Position numbers and translations under genes: made by a program | The notes under the pieces: model-generated | Told to the model about the DNA's origin: nothing | Seen by the model: the letters and a program-made list of their open reading frames with translations, nothing else | Database searches by the model: none | Part shown: one piece after another, positions 1 through 8,491 of the stretch | How positions within the stretch are numbered: the first letter of the stretch is position 1 | Layout: each line of letters starts with the position of its first letter | Source of the DNA: Spirosoma telluris | GTDB lineage: Bacteria > Bacteroidota > Bacteroidia > Cytophagales > Spirosomataceae | Direction of reading: 5' to 3' | NCBI GenBank assembly: GCA_003259005.1 | Contig: QLII01000001.1 | Coordinates: 4,852,501-4,916,500 of the forward strand | DNA: 64,000 bases

Positions 1-377
1 TGACTGTAACAACCATTGGTACGACTACCGTGGGTAAGAATGTGGGCTCCATCACCATTTCGGATAAAACCGGTCGCATCAAATGGGGTATACAGCCCAT
101 TACGTTCAAATCGGCGAATGCCCTGGGATTTACAGATTATGCCGGTGGATTCACGCCATCCATAGAAGTGAAAGAGCCAAGTTATGGGATGAAAGCCTTT
201 GGCGATGTCAGTGAGCCTTTGCTAAACGAAGCTATTTTCCAGATTTCGGGGACTCGGATGGCGCGTCGGGCGGCAACTGAAACAACGACGCAACCCATTA
301 TTGGCTCATCCCTCGATCGCAAGGCCGGCGGAGGCAACATGTTTGTTGGCGATGCTGTTCCGAACGGTCATTATTAA
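1..377 (+). CDS. S41-family (C-terminal processing) peptidase, 3' end only
   Basis: Frame 3 is open from the window edge to a TAA at 375-377, so the gene starts upstream. The visible end reads TVTTIGTTTVGKNVGS and then SITISD, which resembles the tail of the S41 peptidase fold, where a G-x-T-x-GK stretch follows the catalytic Ser/Lys region. The catalytic residues themselves lie outside the window. S41 proteins are usually exported serine proteases acting on damaged or tail-tagged proteins. A GTG at 30 could be taken for a start but lies inside the conserved stretch. A strong hairpin terminator follows at 397-421. Family assignment is likely; substrate unknown. Confidence 0.62.
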   Translation, partial: TVTTIGTTTVGKNVGSITISDKTGRIKWGIQPITFKSANALGFTDYAGGFTPSIEVKEPSYGMKAFGDVSEPLLNEAIFQISGTRMARRAATETTTQPIIGSSLDRKAGGGNMFVGDAVPNGHY

Positions 378-396
378 GATTGCATTATTTTGACAC

Positions 397-421
397 AAAA
401 GCAGCTCTAAAGGCTGCTTTT
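397..421 (+). terminator. Rho-independent terminator after the S41 gene
   Basis: Perfect 9-bp stem AAAAGCAGC (397-405) and GCTGCTTTT (413-421) around a 7-nt loop. It lies 20 bases after the S41 stop codon and ends in a short T run. The A-rich 5' arm would give a T run on the other strand too, so it could work in both directions. Confidence 0.8.
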
Positions 422-464
422 GGCGCTTTATATTGTAACTTAGCCTTAACAAGCTCCCATCGCT

Positions 465-1937
465 ATGTATGAAAAGAATATAGGTACGAAGCAAAAAGCA
501 TTACGCATTAATCTGGATCGACGTATTTATGGCTCCTTTGCGGAGATTGGTGCCGGTCAGGAAACGGCCGCTATGTTTTTTAAAGCAGGTGGCTCATCCG
601 GGACGATTGCCAAAACCATGTCGGCCTATGATATGACCTTCAGCGACTCTATTTATGGCGTTGAAGAAAGTGGCCGATATGTCGTTGAGTCTCGACTGGT
701 GAAAATGTTGAGCAAAGAATATAGCCTCTTAGAGAAACGATTAGCCGAAAAACGTGGTCCAGACACCACGTTTTTTGCGTTTGCCAATACGGTTGTTGCC
801 CTGAATTACCAGAAAACCAACGAAGCCCACGGCTGGCTTGGGTGCCGATTTCAGTTAAATCCCCAGTCGGGCTACAACGACGTGATCATCCACGTCCGAA
901 TGATCGACAATGAAAATATCCTTCAACAGCAGGCCCTCGGTATCATTGGTGTTAACCTGATCTATGGCTGTTATTATTACGCCAAATCACCCGAAACACT
1001 GGTTTTGTCGCTTATGGACGATCTGGCTCCTGAGCGTATACAAATTGACATGATCCGGTTTAATGGCCCCGATTTTGCGGATGTCGATAACCGGTTGATG
1101 AGCCTGCATCTGGTTAAAAATGGCTTTACAGATGCCGCTTTGTTCGGGCCGGATGGTCAGGTACTGCAACCCTCAGAAGCGCTTTATAAGAAACACATTC
1201 TGGTTATGCGTGGGCGATTGCGTCCGGTTACTAATGTCCAGATGGACATGATCGAAAATGGCCTGAAGCAGTTTAAGGATGAACCTGACGTGGATGCCAA
1301 TCGGGTAATTTCGATGGCGGAGTTAACACTCCATAATTTGAAAGCCAACGAACAGGGCATCGATGAGAAAGACTTTCTGGACCGGGTCGATATTCTGTGC
1401 TCAATGGGCCAGACGGTAATGATTTCCAACTATCTGGAATATTATAAACTGGTCGCTTATCTGGCTCGACTGACACGCCTTAAAATTGGTCTGATTGTCG
1501 GTATTCCGAACCTAGAGTATATTTTCGAAGAAGGACACTATGAATTTTTACCAGGTGGTATTCTGGAGTCTTTCGCCACCTTATTCAGCCGGAAGGTGAA
1601 GTTGTTTGTGTATCCGACCCTGAAAGAAGGAGCTATTTATACCTGCAATGAATTCAAGTTGCCTGCCACGTTAGAGCCCTTGTTTCAGTACCTGGTTCGG
1701 AATGATAAAATTGAGGACATAACGGATTACAACGAGCAAAATCTGCACATATCGACCGATCATGTGCTGGAAATGATTCAGTTAGGGGAAGATGGTTGGG
1801 AGAAAATGGTACCCGATCGTGTAGCCGAACAGATTAAGGCGAACTGTCTGTTTGGTTATCCCTGCGAAGTGGAATATATTCCTATTGGCCAGCAAGTACG
1901 CCAACAGCAGGTAGAAGAGCAGAATTCTGCCCATTAA
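465..1937 (+). CDS. Conserved Bacteroidota protein of unknown function (490 aa)
   Basis: A single long intact frame with normal codon use. I see no signal peptide and no membrane segment, so it is probably cytosolic. The N-terminus (INLDRRIYGSFAEIGAGQE, then GGSSGTIAKTMSAYDMTFSD) is strikingly ungapped and Gly/Ala-rich. I recall it as highly conserved in Bacteroidota relatives, where it has been mislabelled a TonB-dependent receptor or a nicotinate-nucleotide adenylyltransferase. Neither label fits: there is no beta-barrel pattern, no plug domain and no HxGH nucleotidyltransferase motif. It stands alone between a terminator and a convergent sigma-factor gene. The reading frame is certain, the function unknown. 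Confidence 0.85.
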   Translation: MYEKNIGTKQKALRINLDRRIYGSFAEIGAGQETAAMFFKAGGSSGTIAKTMSAYDMTFSDSIYGVEESGRYVVESRLVKMLSKEYSLLEKRLAEKRGPDTTFFAFANTVVALNYQKTNEAHGWLGCRFQLNPQSGYNDVIIHVRMIDNENILQQQALGIIGVNLIYGCYYYAKSPETLVLSLMDDLAPERIQIDMIRFNGPDFADVDNRLMSLHLVKNGFTDAALFGPDGQVLQPSEALYKKHILVMRGRLRPVTNVQMDMIENGLKQFKDEPDVDANRVISMAELTLHNLKANEQGIDEKDFLDRVDILCSMGQTVMISNYLEYYKLVAYLARLTRLKIGLIVGIPNLEYIFEEGHYEFLPGGILESFATLFSRKVKLFVYPTLKEGAIYTCNEFKLPATLEPLFQYLVRNDKIEDITDYNEQNLHISTDHVLEMIQLGEDGWEKMVPDRVAEQIKANCLFGYPCEVEYIPIGQQVRQQQVEEQNSAH

Positions 1938-1950
1938 GACTATTCATTAT

Positions 1951-2030
1951 TGATTGTCATCTGGTTGTCACTAATTGTATATTCATAAACATGAAGTATT
2001 ACCAATTAATAACAACCAGATGTCAACCAA
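1951..2030. terminator. Inverted repeat between convergent genes
   Basis: An 11-bp perfect arm CATCTGGTTGT (1958-1968) pairs with ACAACCAGATG (2012-2022). The similarity extends imperfectly over about 27 bases on each side. It fills the gap between the convergent 490-aa gene and the sigma-factor gene, which fits a shared bidirectional terminator, but there is no clear T run. Confidence 0.45.
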
Positions 2031-2047
2031 TGTCACTGTAGTTATGA

Positions 2048-2620
2048 TCAGGAGTCACATTGCTGTTGGTATAGCCGATAAATTTTGTCGCGACTTCGTT
2101 TAAGGCGCATTTTAATAGCGCTAGGAGTCATTTTATAGATACGGGCAATCTCGTCTATACTTAGCTCCTGTTCATATTTCAATTGCAGCAGCGTCTGTTC
2201 ATTCTCAGAGAGAGACGTCATAATCTGCTTTACTAATACCAAGGTTTCTTCATGAACCGGGTCGTCTTTCATGTCAGGCAGGTCCTGTTTTATGCCCTCT
2301 TCGATGGACGAGAAACGAAATCGCTTCGCTTTTCTCAGTTGATCTGAACAGTAGTTGAAAGCAATAGCATAGAGCCAGGTAGAAAAAGTGGATCGTTCCT
2401 GAAAAGCATCCAATTTAGAAAATACCTTCAGAAATATATCCTGCGTGAAATCTTCGGCTTTTTCAGAATCTTTTGTCATCGACAAACAGCGTCGATAGAC
2501 TTTATTAACATAGCGATTATAAAGGGTCTCGAAGCATTGGTTCGGCTGACTGGTCAAATAGTGCCGAATCATCTCTTCGTCAGTTAATGAAGTATCCATG
2601 GATAACTTACCAGCTCGCAT
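2048..2620 (-). CDS. ECF-type RNA polymerase sigma-70 factor
   Basis: Small two-domain sigma factor of 190 aa, the usual ECF size. Region 2 covers roughly residues 25-95, with the core-binding DFTQDIFLKVFSKLDAF stretch and STFSTWLYAIAFNYCSDQLRK for the -10 contact. Region 4 covers about residues 130-185, with LQLKYEQELSIDEIARIYKM followed by TPSAIKMRLKRSRDKI as the -35 helix-turn-helix. The acidic linker (DLPDMKDD) is typical. The ATG at 2599 (MDTSLTDEEM) is a likelier start than 2620 because the homologous core begins there. No anti-sigma gene is adjacent, so it may be an orphan or be controlled from elsewhere. Confidence 0.9.
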   Translation of the reverse strand: MRAGKLSMDTSLTDEEMIRHYLTSQPNQCFETLYNRYVNKVYRRCLSMTKDSEKAEDFTQDIFLKVFSKLDAFQERSTFSTWLYAIAFNYCSDQLRKAKRFRFSSIEEGIKQDLPDMKDDPVHEETLVLVKQIMTSLSENEQTLLQLKYEQELSIDEIARIYKMTPSAIKMRLKRSRDKIYRLYQQQCDS

Positions 2621-2750
2621 AGTCGTATTCGTGTAGGTGTCAGATTGTAATGAGCCTAGGACGGATACCCTTCAGATAAGATACTGAATATATATTAAGT
2701 GGTATTTCAAATTAGTAGTTACTCCACATTTATAAACAGTTAGGTTCGTT

Positions 2751-2758
2751 TAATTTTG
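2751..2758 (+). promoter_or_regulatory. Bacteroidetes -7 promoter element
   Basis: TAATTTTG matches the TAnnTTTG -7 consensus of Bacteroidota housekeeping promoters. It lies about 100 bases before the 74-aa gene at 2861. No good -33 TTTG is seen at the right spacing, so the call rests on one half-site. Confidence 0.35.
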
Positions 2759-2860
2759 TAACCACGCGGCTCATATCTAGCTTTAAAAGTGTTTTGAGAG
2801 AAAAACTGACACCTTGTTGTCTTTTTTCACCTTAAAGGAACTAAGCCCAAAATCACCAAC

Positions 2861-3085
2861 ATGAATCCTTCACCCGTCGATGTTGAATTACTAAGCCAGA
2901 TTGCCAGTCAGACGGGGCGGCAGTATACAGATGCCTATACAGTTTGGATGGAATATTATGCGTATCCAGATGTGTATACGATTGTCGATACCGTCCTATG
3001 GGTTGCACAGAACCAGAAACTTTCCGTCTTGGATGCCATAAAGGCAGTTCGAGACATTGAAGAGCAATTTGGGGGAGCGCTCTGA
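2861..3085 (+). CDS. Small hypothetical protein (74 aa)
   Basis: A 74-residue frame starting MNPSPVDVELLSQIAS and ending DAIKAVRDIEEQFGGAL. Mostly helical and acidic, no signal peptide, no membrane segment, no Cys. I do not recognise the family. Support for it being real comes from a TAnnTTTG element upstream, from its place between oppositely facing genes, and from a composition like that of a folded protein. It converges on the DUF2480 gene with a 24-base gap. It could be a small regulator or adaptor, but nothing in the sequence shows this. Confidence 0.5.
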   Translation: MNPSPVDVELLSQIASQTGRQYTDAYTVWMEYYAYPDVYTIVDTVLWVAQNQKLSVLDAIKAVRDIEEQFGGAL

Positions 3086-3109
3086 TAGAAACTAGGTTTA
3101 ACCCGCCCC

Positions 3110-3622
3110 CTACCCTTTTGGCCGTTTGTAGAGCGGTACTGTGCTACAGGGTTCACCAAATAGCAGACTTTGGACTACGGGCCGGAGTAGTCGGGTAATC
3201 TCGACATAGGCCGCTGCCGGAACGGGTACTTTGGAGCAACCTTTCACCACCACGCGGGCATCACGATAGTCTTCGGCTTTAATTTGGGCAATCGCATCAA
3301 AATAGAGCTTCTCCTCCAAATCCGTCAGATTACCGAACACGACCGTGTTTGCATAGGGCTGCAACTGGATCGTCAGCAACATATAGGCCCAGGTGGGCAC
3401 AATGGCATCTTCAGTACAGGTAATGGCTACGTTTTTGCCAGCATACTGGCTCCAGTCATGCTCTTTCAGAAAAGCCCGAAAATCTTTCTCTTTCAAGATA
3501 AGCCCCATAAACAGGTTATCTTTCAAGTCGTAAACGACTCGCTCACCGGGGTGGTAATAGTCTTCTAAATCGAGGGTAACAAGACCGCTATTAGCAACAC
3601 GATTGACGATTTCAGCTTCCAT
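3110..3622 (-). CDS. DUF2480 family protein
   Basis: Starts MEAEIVNRVANSGLVTLDL and continues EDYYHPGERVVYDLKDNLF, then GLILKEKDFRAFLKEHDWSQ, the hallmark of the DUF2480 family, which is common in Bacteroidota and of unknown function. The open frame extends back to 3757, but those residues match nothing and overlap an intergenic inverted repeat, so I take the ATG at 3622 (170 aa). The protein lacks a signal peptide or membrane segment. It is divergent from dnaN, with about 200 bases between the two starts. Confidence 0.88.
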   Translation of the reverse strand: MEAEIVNRVANSGLVTLDLEDYYHPGERVVYDLKDNLFMGLILKEKDFRAFLKEHDWSQYAGKNVAITCTEDAIVPTWAYMLLTIQLQPYANTVVFGNLTDLEEKLYFDAIAQIKAEDYRDARVVVKGCSKVPVPAAAYVEITRLLRPVVQSLLFGEPCSTVPLYKRPKG

Positions 3623-3634
3623 AGTTTTAATGTG

Positions 3635-3714
3635 TAATGGAGAATGAATAATTGATAATGCGGCCAGAATAACCCTAATAACCTCCTGCATTAGGCATTG
3701 CTCATTCTCCATTA
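3635..3714. repeat. Intergenic inverted repeat upstream of DUF2480
   Basis: 13-bp perfect arms TAATGGAGAATGA (3635-3647) and TCATTCTCCATTA (3702-3714), with partly matching inner flanks (..ATAATGC / GCATTAG..). The repeat ends 13 bases upstream of the DUF2480 start codon, so it would sit in that mRNA leader. It is one of a set of similar elements across the window. Confidence 0.7.
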
Positions 3715-3777
3715 TAACGGCCATTTCACCCCGAAAGGTTCTGACTAATTCATGCACAGGCTGTCGGCTTTTTTTGC

Positions 3778-3785
3778 TACTTTTG
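3778..3785 (+). promoter_or_regulatory. -7 promoter element of dnaN
   Basis: TACTTTTG matches TAnnTTTG exactly and lies 40 bases before the dnaN start codon, a sensible distance for a short leader. There is no clear -33 element at the expected 19-21 base spacing. Confidence 0.45.
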
Positions 3786-3825
3786 TTCTCATATACATTA
3801 ATGAACCGCCTTAGACACTTGGCTT

Positions 3826-4947
3826 ATGAAATTTATAGTTTCCTCGTCTGTCCTGCTTAAAAACCTTCAACATATAAATGGTGTTGTGGCCACCAACCCT
3901 ATTGTTCCAATTCTCGAAAATTTCCTGTTTCGCATTGAGGATGGGACACTTACCGTAACCGCTTCGGATCTGCAAACAACCATGACTACGCAGATTCCTG
4001 TTGATGCCAGTGAAAACGGGGCGATTGCCATCCCCGCCAAATTACTACTGGATACGCTTCGCAGTTTACCCGAACAGCCTGTTACTGTAAATATTGATAC
4101 CGAAACATTTGGCACCGAAATTCTGACCGACAACGGTCGTTATAAGCTTTCAGGCGAAAACCCGATTGATTTCCCAAAACTGCCGACAGTGAACAAAAAC
4201 ATGTCGGTCGAGATGACATCGGATGTATTGCTGAGCGCCATTAACAATACGGTTTTCGCGACCAGCACCGATGACCTTCGCCCAGCCATGACGGGTGTGC
4301 TTCTTCAGATAAATGATGAGAATGCCACGTTTGTAGCTACCGATGGTCACCGGCTCATTCGCTATCGCCGAACCGACCTCGGTTCATCGGCCAGCACGTC
4401 GATCATTATTCCGCGCAAAGCCCTACAATTGCTGAAAGCATCGTTACCCGAGAATGTGCCCGTTACGGCTGAATTCAGCCAGGCTAATGCCTCCTTCACA
4501 TTCGGCCCAACTCAGTTGATTTGCCGCCTGATTGACGAACGGTTCCCGGATTACGAAAATGCGATTCCAACAAACAATCCGAACGTCATGACCATTGGCC
4601 GAACCGATCTGCTCAACTCACTAAAGCGGATTATGATTTACGCCAACCGCACTACGCACCAGATTCGGCTGTCACTTAAGGCGAACTCATTGACCATCTC
4701 AGCCGAAGATTTAGACTACTCCAACGAAGCCAACGAAAAACTTCTCTGCGACTACGACGGCGATCCGATGGAAATTGGTTTCAATGCCAAGCTGATGGCT
4801 GAAGTACTGAGCAACCTGAGTGCCAAAATGATTTCACTCGAAATGTCGGCTCCAAACCGGGCGGGTCTGCTCATTCCGGCTGATAAAGAAGAAAACGAAG
4901 ATATCCTGATGCTGGTGATGCCAGTGATGTTAAATACTTACGCATAA
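3826..4947 (+). CDS. dnaN: DNA polymerase III beta subunit (sliding clamp)
   Basis: 373 aa, standard clamp length, with three repeated clamp folds. It begins MKFIVSSSVLLKNLQHINGV, carries the typical ATDGHRLIRYR segment near residue 170 and ends in the conserved clamp tail (ADKEENEDILMLVMPVMLN). The protein forms a dimeric ring that tethers the replicative polymerase to DNA and docks other repair proteins. Here it stands outside a dnaA-dnaN-recF arrangement: its neighbours are DUF2480 and an MFS pump, so it is probably a single-gene unit. A long inverted repeat follows directly. No abnormalities seen. Confidence 0.97.
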   Translation: MKFIVSSSVLLKNLQHINGVVATNPIVPILENFLFRIEDGTLTVTASDLQTTMTTQIPVDASENGAIAIPAKLLLDTLRSLPEQPVTVNIDTETFGTEILTDNGRYKLSGENPIDFPKLPTVNKNMSVEMTSDVLLSAINNTVFATSTDDLRPAMTGVLLQINDENATFVATDGHRLIRYRRTDLGSSASTSIIIPRKALQLLKASLPENVPVTAEFSQANASFTFGPTQLICRLIDERFPDYENAIPTNNPNVMTIGRTDLLNSLKRIMIYANRTTHQIRLSLKANSLTISAEDLDYSNEANEKLLCDYDGDPMEIGFNAKLMAEVLSNLSAKMISLEMSAPNRAGLLIPADKEENEDILMLVMPVMLNTYA

Positions 4948-4950
4948 GTT

Positions 4951-5026
4951 AGTGAAGAGTGAAGAGTGAAAAATGATGAATAGTTTTTACTATTTATTCT
5001 TCACTCTTCACTCTTCATTTTTCACT
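4951..5026. repeat. Inverted repeat built from GTGAAGA words between dnaN and the MFS gene
   Basis: The left arm (core 4953-4970) and right arm (core 5000-5017) are an 18-bp perfect inverted match built from the repeated word AGTGAAG. Weaker pairing continues inward through ATGATGAATAG / CTATTTATTC. The element starts four bases after the dnaN stop and ends three bases before the MFS start. It could terminate dnaN or shape the leader of the pump gene. Confidence 0.75.
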
Positions 5027-5028
5027 TT

Positions 5029-6252
5029 ATGGCTTCCAAACGTACCGCTCCGGCCCTTGTCTTCATCTTCATCACTTTACTGATTGACGTAACGGGACTA
5101 GGTATTATTATTCCGGTTTTCCCGAAACTGATTGAACAACTCATTCATGGCAACATTAGCCAGGCCGCTAGCTGGGGTGGTTGGCTATCCTTTTCGTATG
5201 CGGGTATGCAGTTTCTGTTCTCTCCCGTATTGGGTGGGTTGAGTGACCGCTTTGGGCGTCGGCCAGTGCTGCTATTTTCCTTATTTGGGTTTGGGGTCGA
5301 TTACGTGTTTCAGGGCTTTGCCCCAACTATTGAATGGCTGTTTGTGGGGCGTCTGATTGCCGGTATTACGGGCGCTAGTTTTACCACCGCCACGGCTTAC
5401 ATTGCCGACATTAGCACGCCCGAAAAACGGGCTCAGAACTTCGGACTGGTTGGAGCAGCCTTTGGCGTAGGTTTCATCCTGGGACCGGCAGTAGGCGGCT
5501 TTCTGGGGCAATATGGCCCACGTGTACCGTTTTTTGTGGCCGCAGGACTAACGATGATCAATTTCCTGTACGGCTTCTTTATCCTGCCCGAATCGCTCGC
5601 TCCCGAACATCGTCGTCCCTTCGACTGGCGACGTGCTAATCCGGTTGGTTCCTTGATGCGCCTGGGTAAATACCCCGTTATTCTGGGACTTGTGGCCTCA
5701 TTGGTACTGGTTTACATTGCCGGGTTTGCCGTGCAGGGAACCTGGACGTTCTACACGATGGAGAAGTTTAAGTGGGATGAAAAGACCGTTGGCCTGTCGT
5801 TGGCAACCATTGGCCTATCCTTTGCCATTGTTCAAGGCGGCCTTAGCCGGGTACTCATTCCCAAATTAGGTCAGGAGCGGTCGGTCTATGTTGGCATGAT
5901 GTTTAGTGCCATTGGGTTCGCCTTGTTTGGGTTTGCTAATCAAAGCTGGATGATGTTTGCTTTTATGATTGTATACGCGCTGGGTGGCATTGCCGGTCCG
6001 TCTATTCAGGGAATCATTTCCAATCAGGTCCCGGCTAATGAGCAGGGTGAATTACAGGGTGCCTTAACGAGTCTGACGAGTACGACCTCCATCTTCGGGC
6101 CGCTCATTATGACAAATCTGTTTTCGTTTTTCACCTCGCCGGCAGCCCCCATTTATCTGCCCGGCGCTCCATTTTTTTTAGCGTCAGTACTGATCATTAT
6201 TAGTGCTACGCTAGTGGGTCGTGGGTTAAAAAGGCAGGTGGCGGTTAGTTGA
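5029..6252 (+). CDS. MFS efflux transporter, TetA/DHA1-like
   Basis: 407 aa with about 12 hydrophobic segments. Segment 1 carries LLIDVTGLGIIIPVFP, typical of DHA1 drug/proton antiporters. MFS motif A, GGLSDRFGRRPV, sits at residues 69-80 between helices 2 and 3, and the antiporter motif C region (GAAFGVGFILGPAVGG) is around residues 145-160. The closest named family is TetA/TCR tetracycline efflux, but chromosomal TetA-like pumps in Bacteroidota are common and need not give resistance. No TetR-type regulator is adjacent. It ends one base before the convergent serine hydrolase gene. Family sure, substrate unknown. Confidence 0.88.
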   Translation: MASKRTAPALVFIFITLLIDVTGLGIIIPVFPKLIEQLIHGNISQAASWGGWLSFSYAGMQFLFSPVLGGLSDRFGRRPVLLFSLFGFGVDYVFQGFAPTIEWLFVGRLIAGITGASFTTATAYIADISTPEKRAQNFGLVGAAFGVGFILGPAVGGFLGQYGPRVPFFVAAGLTMINFLYGFFILPESLAPEHRRPFDWRRANPVGSLMRLGKYPVILGLVASLVLVYIAGFAVQGTWTFYTMEKFKWDEKTVGLSLATIGLSFAIVQGGLSRVLIPKLGQERSVYVGMMFSAIGFALFGFANQSWMMFAFMIVYALGGIAGPSIQGIISNQVPANEQGELQGALTSLTSTTSIFGPLIMTNLFSFFTSPAAPIYLPGAPFFLASVLIIISATLVGRGLKRQVAVS

Positions 6253-7748
6253 CTACGATTCCTTTTTAAACTCCAGTCGGTCAAACACTAACGTATCGAC
6301 TTTACCCGATATGCCCAGAATAAAGCGGGCTCTGGCTTTTCCGTACCACGCTTTTTTGTACGGGCCGTAAAATGTGTCGTAATGCCAGTGCGCCAGAGTA
6401 GCATTCAGGCTATTATCATTTATATTAATCACTAACTGATTGTCCACTGCACTCACTTCCGCCCGACCGTATAAGGGGCTGGTATAGTTCCCGACGTAGG
6501 CCATTAAAGGCAGTGAAGGTGATGTATTCAGTACTCGTTTCTCGATAAATGCTTTTTCGGCTTTTATACCCTGCTCTTTAAGTCCATCATACAGGGTCTT
6601 GAATTCAGTGCTCCAATCGCGGGTGCCGCCTAACGCAAACCAGTCGAAGGTTTTATAAACAAGGGCGTGCCGCACTTCGGCATGGTCGTAATTCCCAAAT
6701 ACATAAACACCCAGTTTCTCGTCAGGCAATTGCGCCGTGATGGCCGTAAGCCCCGATAGACTACCCGTGTGAAAATTCACTTTATGGCCTTTATAATCAT
6801 GCTGATACCAACCCAGGCCATAAGTGCGCCAGTTGGGTTTCAGAATTTGCATGGTTGGATATTCATCTTCTGGAAAAAACGTTTGTGGTGTAAACATCTC
6901 CGCCCAGGTTTCGGGCTTTAGCAAACGCCCCCCCTGTATTTACTGCTGTCGAGCATGCAGATGACCCACTTGCTAATATCGTCTGCCGATGACCAAACGG
7001 CACCTGCCGAGCCGATTTCACTATCAGCACCGTACTCAATTACCTTGATTGTATCGTTGATGGTAAAATGAGGCTTCGTTAGATTATCGTCTTTGATGTA
7101 GCCACGCTTGGGTACCGTACGGTTCATGCCTAAGGGTATGAAGATTCGCTCTTTTAGGAACTCAGCCCAAGTTTTTCTTGCAATCCGTTCGATTACGCGC
7201 CCAGCGGCTGAATAAAATGTATTCTGATACGCAAACCCAGCCCGAAAGGGGTAACTCGGCTTCACCAGTTCCATCCGCCGAAACATCTCATTGGCCGAAA
7301 TGGTCATGGCACCGGTCATAAAATCGGTACTACCAATACCCGTATCGTGAATGAGTAAATCCCGGATTTTTAACTCCCTCGTTACGTAAGGATCATACAG
7401 TTGCAGTTCGGGCAGATACTTCGAAACGGGATCGTTCCAGGCCAGTTTACCTTCATCGACCAGCATACCCATCAGGGCAACGGTCATCGCCTTTGTAGTA
7501 GAGGCACAGGCAAATAACGTCTGCGTATCAACGGGGTCAGGTTTGCCGAGTTCACGAACACCGTATCCTTTCTTAAAAAGAATCTGATTGTCTTTAACAA
7601 CGGTAATCGATAAACCAGGCACGTTCCACTGCTTACGAACAGCGTCTACATAGGCATCAAATTCCCGAATTTGTTTGGGAGAAATTTTCTTTTGGGCAGA
7701 GGCTGTAAGGGAGGCTAGCGCTAGAAGGAGTACACAAATTTTCCGCAT
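6253..7748 (-). CDS. Serine hydrolase (class C beta-lactamase / PBP4-like), frameshifted
   Basis: Two overlapping frames form one protein. The first (from 7748) has a signal peptide (MRKICVLLLALASLTASAQ), the active-site motif ACASTTKAM (SxxK) and the YQNTFYS motif (YxN). The second resumes at LLKPETWAEMF and supplies the HTGSLSG motif (the KTG equivalent) and a C-terminal domain. The break is at a run of seven C on the plus strand (6928-6934); an eighth would join them as SKYRGGRLLKPETW, giving 498 aa. The enzyme would be an exported or periplasmic esterase or peptidase; the family rarely includes true beta-lactamases. Whether the lost base is real is unresolved. Confidence 0.85.
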
Positions 7749-7810
7749 ATAGGTTTATACAACAGGGACTTGAGTCAATGTACGAACAAGTTCATTGCGG
7801 TCAGAAACAA

Positions 7811-7860
7811 GGAGAGGATTTACAGAATATCTTCTAAAAAATACCCTGTAAATCCTCTCC
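7811..7860. terminator. Hairpin between the YceI and serine hydrolase genes
   Basis: Perfect 15-bp arms GGAGAGGATTTACAG (7811-7825) and CTGTAAATCCTCTCC (7846-7860), 20-base loop. It lies downstream of the YceI stop (7927) and upstream of the hydrolase start (7748), both on the minus strand. A terminator or leader hairpin is likely, although the T run is missing. Confidence 0.6.
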
Positions 7861-7926
7861 TGATGTCAAAAAAGAAAACTTATTCTTCTCCCATTTCAGG
7901 GATACGCCAAACTCAGAACGCTATTG

Positions 7927-8487
7927 TTATAAACCAAATACCACATTAAAGGTGAGCGTCATACCATCCTCGGTCTTAAGGCCCATCAAGGAAGGGCGTT
8001 CGATGTTATGATCACTCATATTAACCGGAAACTCGCCGGTCAATGTCATTTTCCCACCAGCATCTTTGCGCGTAGCCACCAGCGTAGCCGGCTTGGCAAC
8101 GCCATGAAACGTTAAGGTTCCTTTCGCCGTCAAGGTCCCGTTTTCACCGGCTTTAATATCTGAACTAACGAAGGTGACATTTGGGTATTTCAACCCCTCC
8201 AGTACTTCCATCGCGTGCGAATCGCGATTATTATTGTCGCTATCAAACGAGGATACTTTTAAGGATACAGCAACGCTTTCGGGCTGTTTCGTATCATCAT
8301 TATAGATGATTGCACAATTAACATCTTTACTCACGCCATCCCACTTATGTAGCGGGTGCCTGGCTGAATACGTAACCGTCGACAAGGCTTTATCAGCCAT
8401 AATCTTGCGCTTGGCCATCGGTGCCGGACTAAAGGCAAAGAGAATCCCGATGGCTATCCAGTAGCCATACTTAAGCGTGTATTTCAT
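7927..8487 (-). CDS. YceI family lipid-binding periplasmic protein
   Basis: 186 aa with an N-terminal hydrophobic export segment (GYWIAIGILFAFSPAPMA). The lipocalin-like YceI domain follows from about residue 32: STVTYSARHPLHKWDGVSKD, SSFDSDNNNRDSHAMEVL (the conserved N-x-x-R-[DE] turn) and GTLTFHGVAKPATL, ending in a beta strand (MTLTFNVVFGL). YceI proteins bind isoprenoid-like lipids and are often linked with cytochrome b561 proteins and periplasmic stress. The upstream gene is a His-rich membrane protein four bases away, then a Rieske lipoprotein, so the three probably form one transcript for a secreted redox function. Confidence 0.9.
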   Translation of the reverse strand: MKYTLKYGYWIAIGILFAFSPAPMAKRKIMADKALSTVTYSARHPLHKWDGVSKDVNCAIIYNDDTKQPESVAVSLKVSSFDSDNNNRDSHAMEVLEGLKYPNVTFVSSDIKAGENGTLTAKGTLTFHGVAKPATLVATRKDAGGKMTLTGEFPVNMSDHNIERPSLMGLKTEDGMTLTFNVVFGL

Positions 8488-8491
8488 GGTC

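Noticed and set aside
5029..6252. Acquired tetracycline resistance gene on a mobile element
   Set aside because: The pump is TetA-like by motif only. There is no TetR gene, no insertion sequence and no odd base composition, so a chromosomal multidrug-type pump is more likely.
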